From Blepharisma japonicum (lineage: Eukaryota; Ciliophora; Heterotrichea; Heterotrichida; Blepharismidae): a DNA stretch of 64,000 nt. The translations under genes were made by a program, and so were the position numbers. The first letter of the stretch is position 1. Every line of letters begins with the position of its first letter. This document shows, piece after piece, positions 45,901 to 55,171 of the stretch. The stretch is taken from NCBI GenBank assembly GCA_949751835.1, contig CATKHK010000043.1, forward strand, positions 124,001-188,000. The letters are read 5' to 3'. A model generated the notes under the pieces. That model searched no databases, had not been told where the DNA came from, and worked only from the letters and a program-made list of their open reading frames with translations.

Positions 45901-46241
45901 TTATAAATTTCGCCCAGTCGTTGCTGGATACCATTGATACGGTAAATACAGAACTGATGCTGAATTTGTCAATGAGAATTGGGATCCATACAGGCAGCAT
46001 TATTGGCGGAATTGCTGGGGCCACAATAGTGAGATATGATATATATGGAGCTGATGTACTTATTGCGAATAAAATGGAAAGCAATGGGGTTCCTGGATCT
46101 ATTGCAGTGAGCGAAGACACGATGACTCTAATTGAAAGCTACAAACCTGGGATGTTTGAATTTGGATTCCATAAAGAAGTAGCTATTCCTTCTATCAATA
46201 GGACAATAAATGCATATATCTTGCAAGCAAATGTGAAATAA
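39915..46241 (+). CDS. Guanylyl cyclase with N-terminal P4-ATPase-like domain, 2108 aa (copy 2)
   Basis: A head-to-tail paralogue of copy 1, with the same architecture and a start motif in the same place (ATG AGC TTA ...). Ten TGA codons are read as Trp. The ATPase-like half keeps DKTGT (D374), but its actuator segment is more divergent (VIGEAS against NGEPT in copy 1) and its final motif is GDGASD. The cyclase half is much better conserved between copies. C1 has Asp1432 and keeps the Asn of GN at 1476, where the second metal Asp would be in a C1 of mammalian type. C2 keeps both metal Asp residues (D1929 and the IGDCY Asp). Both copies should be active cyclases; whether the ATPase halves transport anything is unknown. 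Confidence 0.93.
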
Positions 46242-46307
46242 TAAATTAACTTGAAAAATTCAAGCATAATTTAAATAAAAGACTTTTAAGGGCACTTTAT
46301 TTAAAAA

Positions 46308-48212
46308 ATGGAAATAAGGGTCTTAGCTGGGTTATTGTTTTTGGCAACGCTAATTATATGCAGACTGTTCACTTATGTGAGGCCATCTATAATTATGCAA
46401 ACTCTTGAAATTTCAGCTTATGTTATTTCTGCCTTTATTTTGTTGTATTCAAAATTTACAAGAGTCAAGATTATTAAAATCAAACCTGAGTCTGAAAAAA
46501 TGTTGATGAACCATGAAATTTGTGATGAAAATGAGCCTAGACAAGCAGTGAAATGCAATTCTCCAAGAAAAATTGAAAAACAAGAAATACCACAATATTC
46601 TAAGCCAGATGAGTTAAAGAGCATTAAAGTTTTTCCTGAATTTAATCCAATTCGGCTTCCATCTCTTATCAATAACTTTAACTCTGAAATGGAGCATAAA
46701 GATGTATTGAGATACTCAGAAAAATATAAAGAATTAAAAAGCGAGCTTACTAATCAATTTGAGTCAATTGATTGTGTAACCAAAGCTGAGTATAATGGAT
46801 TAGCTGAATATTTAAAGAATTCAATGAGATATGATAGCAGCATAGAAGCGAGATTGCCTGTACAAGCTAATATTGTGGAGTCTTATAATTCAATTATTGA
46901 AGAAATCACTCAAGAATTAAATAAAAGAATTGCTGAGGAGGAAGAATTTAAGCTAGCTGAAGAAGAAAAATTTAAGCTTGCTGAAGAAGAAAATGGAATA
47001 ATGACTCAAAAACAACAAATTAATGAAAATAAACTAAAAATCGATGAAGAAAAACAAAAAATTGCTAAAGAACGACAAATTAATGAAGAAAAAATGCAAA
47101 AAGAACAGCAAGAAAAAACTTCAGCTAAAGGTCTATCTTTATCAAATTTTTTGGTCCCAGAATATGAGCCTTTAGACAACCCTAAGCCAGCTTTCAAAGC
47201 CTCCCCAGCCGAAATAAAGACAGAAGAAAAACAAGAAAATGCTAAACAGGCCATCATTCCTCAAATCCCTCCAAAGCAAAGCCAGCCCGAAACCATTAAA
47301 CCAGCTTCAAAAGATTCTCAAATTACTACAAAATCTTTGTCAATTTATTCCAAAGAAAGAGAAGTTCCTTATATAGTTCCGGAATCTCCAAACTATAGAG
47401 ATCAAATGGAAAAACTAATCGCTGGATATGATTCGTCAAGACTCAAAGCAGAAAAAAATTGTCCTTCAAATATAAGAGATGATATAAACGCAACAGTAAA
47501 CCAAATAACCTCAAGCCGCACAGATATTGAGCATTTAAATCGCAGAATAGAAAATGCTATCAATGTACTCAAAGAGTTAAATTCAGAACAAAGAGAAGAT
47601 GCACTGTGCTTGCTGTGTGAAAGAGTTACCTCAGCTGTACAAGATAAATGCGATAGCATAGCTTATGGACCAGAATATACACTAAATTTCTTAGACTTTA
47701 TATTCTCTATTGGGAAAACTTATCATGAAATCAGAAAAAAATTCTTTTTATCTATAATAAACAGAAGGAAAATTTTGGTGCCAATCTATGGCACTGCTGA
47801 TCCTGAAAAAATTATGAAGAGAGTTTTGCTTAATGATTTGAATGAGGGCTTTAATAATGACATGTGCATTGCAGAAATGAACTTATCTAGGTCATACGGT
47901 ATCCTGCTTGCTTCATTTTACACATATAAAGAATCTCCTTGCAATGTAGGCGACTGTTGAAGGTGGCTTTCATTTTTCTTAAATATTCCTGAAGAATATA
48001 TCGATAGGAACTACATTCCGACACTTGAAGGATTCTTAAAGGTAAGCGGCCCTTTCATGAAGCAGCACTATTCATCTCAATTTTCAAAAATAGCTTCACT
48101 TCTAAACGATGCCTATCTTCCTATGGTTAAGCAAAGATTTTCAGCGAGATATCAATATAAAACTTTCATAACGCAATTGCAAAAAGTCATAAATGAACTT
48201 TTAAATAATTAA
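46308..48212 (+). CDS. GLE1: GLE1-like mRNA export factor with N-terminal membrane segments, 634 aa
   Basis: GLE1 activates the DEAD-box ATPase Dbp5 with IP6 at the nuclear pore. The C-terminal domain (about residues 420-634) holds the family pattern: 'FFLSIINRRKILVP', 'SRSYGILLASF', 'CWRWLSFFLNIP', where the first Trp is TGA, and 'LEGFLKVSGPFMKQHYSSQF'. A charged coiled coil at about residues 205-268, with repeated EEEFKLAEEE-type units, matches the coiled region of GLE1. Unusually, the first 50 residues carry two strongly hydrophobic segments (about 5-24 and 30-48) in the same frame, with no intron needed. It starts 66 bp after the second cyclase. Confidence 0.82.
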
Positions 48213-48374
48213 AATATCAAATAAAATCTATGGCATAGAAAATTAACTCAATGGATATATAGGATTAATGACCCTAAGTCTGAAAAAAAAATTATATTAA
48301 AAATCCCATATTTTGGCTTAAGTTATTATCTGCTACTTCAATCCATAGTTATTTATATTATTTAAAAGAGCACA

Positions 48375-50098
48375 ATGGGTATTCCCTAATACAGAGCCAA
48401 ACCCCTTAGATTTACTTCGCGAAGAGATGGGTACAGATGAAGTCTACGTTAAAGTCAACGCAATTCATCGCTTACAAATAATCACAACTATTCTCGGCCC
48501 AGATAAAGTTCAAAGCCAATTGTTGCCTTATTTATCAAGTAATCATTTACTTAGCCTTGACAAACGAAGAAGATGAAGTTCTTTTTGCTTTGGCCCAAGA
48601 GCTCGGTAATATATCCTCATTTTTGCCGAACCCAAGTGTTTTGCTTCCATTATTAGAAACCCTTGCAATGATGGACGAGACGGTAGTCCGAGAACAAGCC
48701 GTAAAATCTTTAATATCAATCTCCAACGCCCTCTCAGACAGCGACATTATCAATCTCCTCGTCCCTTGTGTTTTGAAGCTTTCTGCTGCTGAAAATTTTT
48801 CCTCAAGGATCTCTGCTGTCACTCTTTTCGGAGCTGCTTACCCAAGGAGTGGGAATTTCAAAGAAAAATTGAGGCAAAAGTTCTTAGAACTGAGCCATGA
48901 AGACACTCCTATGGTGAGAAGAGCTGCAGTTATTGAAATGGGCATTTTTGCAAAAGTCGTAGAAAAACAGTTTTTGATTTCTGAATTAATCCCAGATATA
49001 AGACAGCTTGCACAGGATGAACAGGACCAGGTTAGAACTTTGTGTGTGGACACCATGATTGAGGTGGCAAGACTGCTAAATAAAGAAGAAAACAAGCTGC
49101 ATACCTTGCCAATCATCCTTTTAGTAGGAGAAGACAAGTCGTGGAGGGTCAGATACCATTTCGCTCAGAAATTCCCGCAGCTTGCTGAAGCATTAGGAAA
49201 AGAAATCACAGAAAACTCGCTCATACAAACTTTTGTCCAGCTGCTAAGAGATATAGAAGCAGACGTAAAATCTATAGCTTTACATTCATTGAAAAGCACA
49301 ATGAACTTGATAAACAGAGATAAAATACAAAATTTAGTGTTCCCTACTGTAGAAGCTATATCTTCTGACGTCTCTTTAAATCCCAAAGTGAGGAAAAACT
49401 GTGCAGAGGTAATAGCTGAGATGGTTCAATATGTAGGTAGAGAGTTCGCTTCATCTAAAATTGCTCCAATCGCCCTTGTTCTGATGAGTGATGAGAGCTT
49501 CGAAGTCAAAATGAAAATGGTAGAAGGCCTCGGCAACTTGGCGTCAGTGATAGGCAGTGAATTACTTTCTCCACCTATTATAAACCAAATGGTATCTTTA
49601 GTCAAAGAGTCCCCACAGTGGAGATTGAGGAAAACCGTCATTAAAAGTTGTGTCGACATCACAAGACATCTAGGAGAAGAAGCTTTTATAAGACACCTGC
49701 AGCCTATCTATATGTCATTTTTAACTGACCCAGTCAATGATGTCAGAGAAGCTGGCATTGAAGAATTAAACATCTTATCCACAGTAATGACGCCAGAGTG
49801 GACAGTTGCTGAATTTTTGACGAAGTTAGAAGAAATCTACCACAGCCAAGCCAACTGTATCTCAAGAATTACAATCCTCAGAGCTATGGGCAGTATCTAT
49901 GTAAACCCAGACCAATACGTCCCAATCTTCAATGAAGCTGCCAGAGATAAGGTCGCCAATGTCAGGCTAATCCTATGCAAGGTCATAAAGAAACTTTCTA
50001 GCAAAATTGATGTCTCTCAATTTAGGAATCTCTTACAAGATCTATCCAGAGATGCTGATAAAGATGTCAAGTATTATGCTCAGCAAGCTTTAAGATAG
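48375..50098 (+). CDS. PPP2R1A: PP2A scaffold subunit A (PR65), 563 aa, two 16-bp introns
   Basis: The HEAT-repeat scaffold that joins the catalytic and regulatory subunits of protein phosphatase 2A. The start ATG G is followed by a 16-bp intron (48379-48394) and the family-like 'EPNPLDLLREEMG'. A second 16-bp intron (48539-48554) joins 'LLPYLS' to 'TLTNEEDEVLFALAQELG'. About 15 HEAT repeats fill the protein, e.g. 'DTPMVRRAAVIEMGIFAKV', 'DEQDQVRTLCVDTMIEV' and 'SPQWRLRKTVIKSC'. The length matches the family (about 590). Both introns are required by frame and homology. Confidence 0.95.
48379..48394 (+). other. 16-bp intron after the first base of codon 2 in PP2A-A
   Basis: It reads GTATTCCCTAATACAG. 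The start ATG G joins AG CCA AAC, giving Met-Glu-Pro-Asn. Without removal the ATG frame meets TAA after four codons. It ends CAG rather than TAG, unlike the other introns here. Confidence 0.85.
48539..48554 (+). other. 16-bp intron in PP2A-A (second)
   Basis: It reads GTAATCATTTACTTAG. Removal shifts the frame and joins TCA A to CC TTG ACA AAC GAA GAA, restoring the conserved DEVLFALA segment. Confidence 0.92.
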
Positions 50099-50135
50099 GA
50101 TAATTAAATTCATCTATAATAGTGTTGTTTAAATA

Positions 50136-50918
50136 ATGGGAAAATATGATGAAATTGTTGAAGAATCAGTCGAAAGTCAGCAGCCTATGTCAATTCTCTC
50201 AGCTCCAGGAGATCCAAATGAAGTGGCAAGCCAAAGCCTTATCACGATTTTGGTAAAAGTCTCTGACACTGACACTCGCTCAATTTTGATAGACCCTGCA
50301 GCAGAAATCGTAGGAAATTTGAAAATAAAGCTTTTTCCCAAAGAAATGCAAGAAAATAAATACATAAGGCTCATTTTTGGAGGGAGAGTTTTGGTTGATT
50401 CACATTTAATTTCACTTTATAAATTGAGCGATAAATGTGTAATTCAAGGATTTGTGACTGATGCAGTGGATGAGCAGCCTGGATCATCAAGAACAATGTT
50501 AAGGAGACAGCAGGCAAGAGGACTTGATAAGTTGGAAGAGTCTGGGTTTACTGTTGATGACGTTCATGGGATGAAATTTCATTTCCATGCAATGTGTGTG
50601 TATAGTGGTATTAATAGAGATACTGAAGAAGAAAAAGTGGCTTTGGAGGAAAAATGGCTAGAAGGAAAGCTGCCTATTATTAATGCGAGTCCTGATGAAA
50701 GAACCAGGATTCAGCTGAATTATTTGCATGAAAGAGGAGATGGACTGAATTTTATTTTAGGGTTTTTGACTGGAGTCTTGTTAAGTTTCTTAAGCCTATT
50801 CATTTTAAAGCACTTCAAATTAAACGATTCTCAGAAATTTGGTACACGAATTGGTTTAGTTTTGTCTTTGCCTATATTTATTTTGACATTAGTCATGATT
50901 TTTACAGGGGAATTTTAG
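50136..50918 (+). CDS. Dsc3-like ubiquitin-like membrane protein, 260 aa
   Basis: An N-terminal ubiquitin-like domain (about residues 35-108, 'ITILVKVSDTDTRSILID' to 'LSDKCVIQGFV') is followed by the Dsc3 C-terminal block 'LDKLEESGFTVDDVHGMKFHFH' and 'EEKWLEG'. Two membrane helices follow (about 205-223 and 236-256). This is the architecture of Dsc3 and TMUB-like proteins, which work in Golgi/ER membrane ubiquitin ligase complexes. No ligase subunit lies nearby. It has no TGA or intron and starts 37 bp after PP2A-A. Confidence 0.78.
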   Translation: MGKYDEIVEESVESQQPMSILSAPGDPNEVASQSLITILVKVSDTDTRSILIDPAAEIVGNLKIKLFPKEMQENKYIRLIFGGRVLVDSHLISLYKLSDKCVIQGFVTDAVDEQPGSSRTMLRRQQARGLDKLEESGFTVDDVHGMKFHFHAMCVYSGINRDTEEEKVALEEKWLEGKLPIINASPDERTRIQLNYLHERGDGLNFILGFLTGVLLSFLSLFILKHFKLNDSQKFGTRIGLVLSLPIFILTLVMIFTGEF

Positions 50919-51067
50919 AAATCTGCTTATAAAGATGTTTAATAATATTAAATTTTAAAGAGCTGTTTTTATAATAATAAACTAGTTATGTCACTCTTAT
51001 TATTGATCCAATTCTTTTTCTAAACTGCATAAGCTGTATCAATATGCCAGTTTTATTATAATAAAAG

Positions 51068-52738
51068 CTAATTCGCATTTTCAGAAAATTGATGACTGAG
51101 TTTATTGAACATATATTCAAAGCTAACTCTTCTTGTATAATCTGGATTAAGCATCTCCCGAAGCATATTAGATATCCAACCAGGTTCAAATCGTGAAATA
51201 TAATCTTGCAGCTGAGGTTGTGCGTCCTGCTCATTAAGCCCTTTAACTTCTTTTAATGTATACATTTGCAGAAATACCATGCCTAAAGAGTATACATCAG
51301 ACTTCTTTGGCTTATAGTTGATTCTTTTAGGAGCGTTTGGATTTGTTCTAAACTCTCAATAAGCACTATAAAGTTCTGGCGACATGAAGTCTTTTCTTCC
51401 ATGAATTGATTTCAGGTCAGTAGTCATGCTGAACTCAGCAATTTTTGGTTTTCCATCTCTTGTCAGAAAAATGTGCTCAGGTTTGATATCTTTGTGATAA
51501 ATTTTTCTTTGCTCAAGAAAGCTAAACCCATTAAGTAAATTTATAACGATATTTCGATATTCATCTATAGTATATCGTCTATGCTCTCTACTTCTTCTCA
51601 TAATATCAGTAAATAAATTAGACTCACAGAATTCCATAACCATCGAGAATTCATACATTTTTCTACCATGATCGAGTGTTTCTTCTATATAAGAGCCATA
51701 AAATTTCAAAAATGTAGGATGCTTGTCTGAGATTCCTTCAAGTATTTCTCTTTCTTTTTGATAGATGTTCAGCTGATCAAGCTTTCAGTGGCTATAGGTT
51801 TTTATAGAAACTTCTTGTGAACCATCGAGAACTCCTTTTGAGACTGTCTTGCGTAACTGGCTAAGTTCATCTGTGCTAAGATGCAAGGGTGGGTATACAA
51901 ACTTTAGCCTATCTTTAGACAAAATAATGCGAGATGAAACAGAATCTATAACCCCAAGCCTATCACTATAGGAATTTATTGTAGATAAAAGCTCCTGATC
52001 TTTAATTTGGAGAGATTTTAATAGCCCAAGTACTTCTCTTGCTCCTTTTTCATCTTTTTGTACAGACTCCCCAGTGAATTTTGCAATATCTAGCATGTCA
52101 TTTGTTTCCTCAATTCAATTTATTGCATTATTTATAACAATTTTGCTCACAAAAGAAACGTCATATCCAGCTTCTTCAGCCATTGCCGTCTCCTGAATGC
52201 TTAATTTTATCGCTTTTTTATCATTAGACAATGCATTTTTTAGAAGAATCCTCTTTATTTGTTCAACCACCCAAGCTTCTTGATCTATTAAATCTTCAAA
52301 TTGTAATTCTTTTTTTAATTGTTTTATTTTTTCAGCCCAGTCTAACAATGTTCTTATATCCTCACATGAAGAAGAGGCTAAAACAACTTTATTAAGCATC
52401 AGGAGCACTGAGTCTTTTATATCAAAATCTGGGCAATTTTCCCTTAAATGGGAAATAATGTTAAATGTGAAGTTATAATAAGTCAGATCAAATTCTTTGT
52501 GGTCTATAACAGCAATAAAGTAGCAAGCGTAATAGAGAACTTGGGCTGTTCGAGCAATTTGAGGGCTTGTGGTAAATAGATTGCTAATATCTTTTTCCAT
52601 AGCTTGGAGATCTTCTAAGCTGAGGGTATAGTTAAAGGTCATTAATTTGTTGAGTGCTTCTGAATGTGTTTGACCAATTTTAGGGATCAAGTGATTGTGA
52701 ATGTATTGAATTATGTCTTCGAAAGGAACAGATTCCAT
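51068..52738 (-). CDS. Protein with helical N-terminus and a probable pseudokinase domain, 556 aa
   Basis: Three TGA codons are read as Trp. Residues 1-290 are all-helical with no recognised motif. The kinase-like domain starts near residue 295. A Lys is in the VAIK position (about 313, 'VSIKTYS') but the glycine loop is not recognisable. The catalytic loop is HKDIKPEH (415-422), with the Asp kept (417) but Asn replaced by His (422). DFG is replaced by EFS (435-437). Both changes remove magnesium ligands, so catalysis is doubtful. The closing 'KKSDVYSLGMVFLQMYTL' segment is kinase-typical. An N-terminal helical bundle plus pseudokinase recalls MLKL, but there is no sequence evidence beyond that layout. 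Confidence 0.75.
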
Positions 52739-53227
52739 TTCTATAATTAAAGAACATTTTTATGAATTACAGGGTTAAGTTTTATTTAGAAAGTAAGGCA
52801 GCCAAACTGCCTTACGGATAATACTCTTTTAGGAGCCTCAATTTAGGAGACCTTTATGAAAACTGCTCTCTTTTTTTGTGAATCTTCTTTAGACTTCTTT
52901 TGTTGCCATTTCACCTCTCCATTATTTCTTTTCTCTATCTTACATATAAACTTTTTCACCATTTGAGGTGATTTTAGCACATCTTTTGTTATTTATCTTT
53001 GCTGTCCTTTTTGCTTTCTTCACCTAAGCTTACTTTCATTTGTTTCCTCTTGGGCAAAAAATTGAATATAGATGTTTTAAGTGCCTGAAATAAAGCTTTT
53101 AAATCCTTTCTCCTTAACCTAAGCTTTCTTTTATATTTTCGTTCTTATTCTTTCTTTGCTGCTTTGAACACCTTAGCCGTATTTTTCTCAAGCTAATCAG
53201 CTCTTCGTCGTCTAGCATGAATTTTAT
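52739..53227. other. Region with hairpin and decayed-looking coding texture, 489 bp
   Basis: The minus strand is purine-rich and reads like protein with scattered TAA/TAG (see findings). A perfect 9-bp hairpin, GTAAGGCAG-CCAAA-CTGCCTTAC, lies at 52793-52815, about 55 bp upstream of the pseudokinase start. No intact gene is evident. Confidence 0.4.
52793..52815. repeat. 9-bp perfect inverted repeat (hairpin)
   Basis: GTAAGGCAG (52793-52801), a CCAAA loop and CTGCCTTAC (52807-52815) form an uninterrupted 9-bp stem, GC-richer than its surroundings. It lies upstream of the pseudokinase start, in the position of a leader or promoter element. No function is known. Confidence 0.6.
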
Positions 53228-53467
53228 CTAGCTGTCTATAGCAATAGCTCATGAAGTGTATAAGTTTTCTCGATGGCTTCTGTTTCTCCGCCTCCTCAAT
53301 TCCATTTTAAAAGGAAGTTCCTTCTTCTTCCGTTGCTTCATGTGGATTTCTTCAGCTTCCACCAAGAAAAGGTCTATTTCTGCTTTAAAATTAGGATTTC
53401 TTCCTACAATAGTCATATTCTTATTTATCATGATGATATTTGCATGATTTTGGATTTCATATTGCAT
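53228..53467 (-). CDS. Doubtful small basic ORF or gene fragment, 79 aa
   Basis: Read from the ATG at 53465-53467 through a TGA as Trp to a TAG at 53228-53230. It is basic, with Lys/Arg runs (RRRRNRSH). Upstream and downstream the same frame looks protein-like but carries TAA/TAG codons. It might be the intact middle of a decayed gene or a chance frame. I do not recognise it. Confidence 0.25.
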
Positions 53468-53716
53468 AAATTTTTCTTTAAATTTAATTCCAAATTGCAA
53501 ATATTTGAATTAGAATTAGCTGAAAAAATTCATTAATGGTTTTTAATAATAATAAATAAAAATATTTTATATAAATTACATAAAATATTATATTTTTAAA
53601 ATAGTAAGCTTTTTCAGGAGTAAAATTATTTCGTTTAATATAATTAAATACAACTCTTTTACTATAATTTTTTCATTGATCGCCTAAATAAGGAGTAAAT
53701 TAAGGCTGAAATAATT

Positions 53717-54550
53717 ATGGAAATTTCTCCTAAGCTGATTAATTCCTTAGAATTTGCTGAATCAATACTTCTTCCTAACTACAAAAAATACGCCAAGCAT
53801 TGGCTCGCTAATGCCACAAAGAATGAAATCAAAGGGCTGAAGATAATCAGCTACATCATCAAATGTGAAGGGAAAAAACGTTTTAAACGTCCATCTATGA
53901 AACCTCGTATTTCTGACTTAAGAGCAGCAGAAAACGATATAAGAAAAGAATCTATGAGGTCTCATTATGATATAGAGTTTGGAGTCGAACAGCTAAAGCA
54001 TATTTCAGGTAGTGCAATATTGAGATACCGCAAGTTATCTGAATTATCTTTCAGCAACATCTTAACAAAAGAAGCTTTAATGTACTTGGAGCGCTGGGTA
54101 CAGCTTAAAGATAGCGAAGAATATCAGACGCTGCTTTTAAACTGCTTGAGAGGGATTTATTCTTGTATTAAAATTCAACAAAATTTGCCCGTGACTCAAA
54201 CCCAAGAATCGTTTTATTGGTATTCCGCAGAGGACCAAGAGAGAGTCAAGCAGAGCAATCGGAATTACGTTCAAACAGCGCCCACATTTTATAAGAGATC
54301 AAGAAGAACCCAAAGCTCAATTAATCCAGGAGATATTACATTTGAAATTCCTGCTTATGATAGATCTGTGTCTAAAGAAAGAAAACTCCGTGGACTGAGA
54401 GGGAATGGAGATTTTACAAGTTGGATCTCTAATATAAATACTGGGAAAGTAAGCTTATATCAAGACTCATTTTCAACTCATTTTTCACCTCTTAGATCTG
54501 GAAGAAAAAGTGACTTTAATACATCAGTGATTATAAAGGTTGTCCCATAA
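53717..54550 (+). CDS. Hypothetical protein, 277 aa
   Basis: Unrecognised. It is a basic, mostly soluble protein with a helical N-terminal half ('SLEFAESILLPNYKKYAKHW', 'LRAAENDIRKES', 'KEALMYLERWVQL') and a Ser/Arg-rich C-terminal half. There is no membrane segment, coiled coil or motif. The clean 277-codon frame with ordinary codon use supports a real gene. Confidence 0.7.
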   Translation: MEISPKLINSLEFAESILLPNYKKYAKHWLANATKNEIKGLKIISYIIKCEGKKRFKRPSMKPRISDLRAAENDIRKESMRSHYDIEFGVEQLKHISGSAILRYRKLSELSFSNILTKEALMYLERWVQLKDSEEYQTLLLNCLRGIYSCIKIQQNLPVTQTQESFYWYSAEDQERVKQSNRNYVQTAPTFYKRSRRTQSSINPGDITFEIPAYDRSVSKERKLRGLRGNGDFTSWISNINTGKVSLYQDSFSTHFSPLRSGRKSDFNTSVIIKVVP

Positions 54551-55171
54551 GGTTATATTTAATGGTATCTTTTTAGATTTAAAATAATTATTATTACTGT
54601 AAAGGCAATTGGAGCACAATTAAAGAAAAGCAAGTAAAAATGCTTTACTATAATTAAAAATTCTCTATATATCAATATTTAATTTATATTAAAATATATT
54701 TTTATGTAGATTATGATTCTGATGATTGCTCAACTAATGATATAAAGATTACCCACTGTTTATTACACAATTTTTGAAAAATTTTTTCCTTCTCATTTTT
54801 TAAAGATTTTGACAGGTTAAAAATATTCCTGTATTTAAGTCTAACTTTTAAGCCTGATAGTAATTTTCCACATACATAGCATCATCATTTACTACTATAA
54901 TAAATTCTTGAATTCAAAATGCTTTGTTCATTTTTATTTTCAATATAAAATCATAGATTTCATTAACTTTAATACAATCTTAAAACATCATTAATAACTT
55001 TTTTAACTTCCCCAATATCTATATTTTATCTTTTCTATCTAAACTTTTACTTCTGATGTCTGCTTTTAAATTTTAATAATTTTCAGCTTCGTCTCAGTAA
55101 ACAAAAAAGTTCTATGCAAAGAAGTTCAATCCAATCAATCTCCCTCCTGATGAGAGAGTCCAGTAATTAAA
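54551..55171. other. Intergenic region, 621 bp
   Basis: Strongly AT-rich, with no RNA or gene that I can support. A short upstream ORF starts at 55114 (MQRSSIQS) just before the next gene; its frame differs from that gene and no 15/16-bp intron joins the two. Confidence 0.55.

Noticed and set aside
55114-55171. Upstream exon for the 435-aa coiled-coil gene
   Set aside because: The frame differs by a length that a 16-bp intron would fix, but no GT...AG of that size is present.
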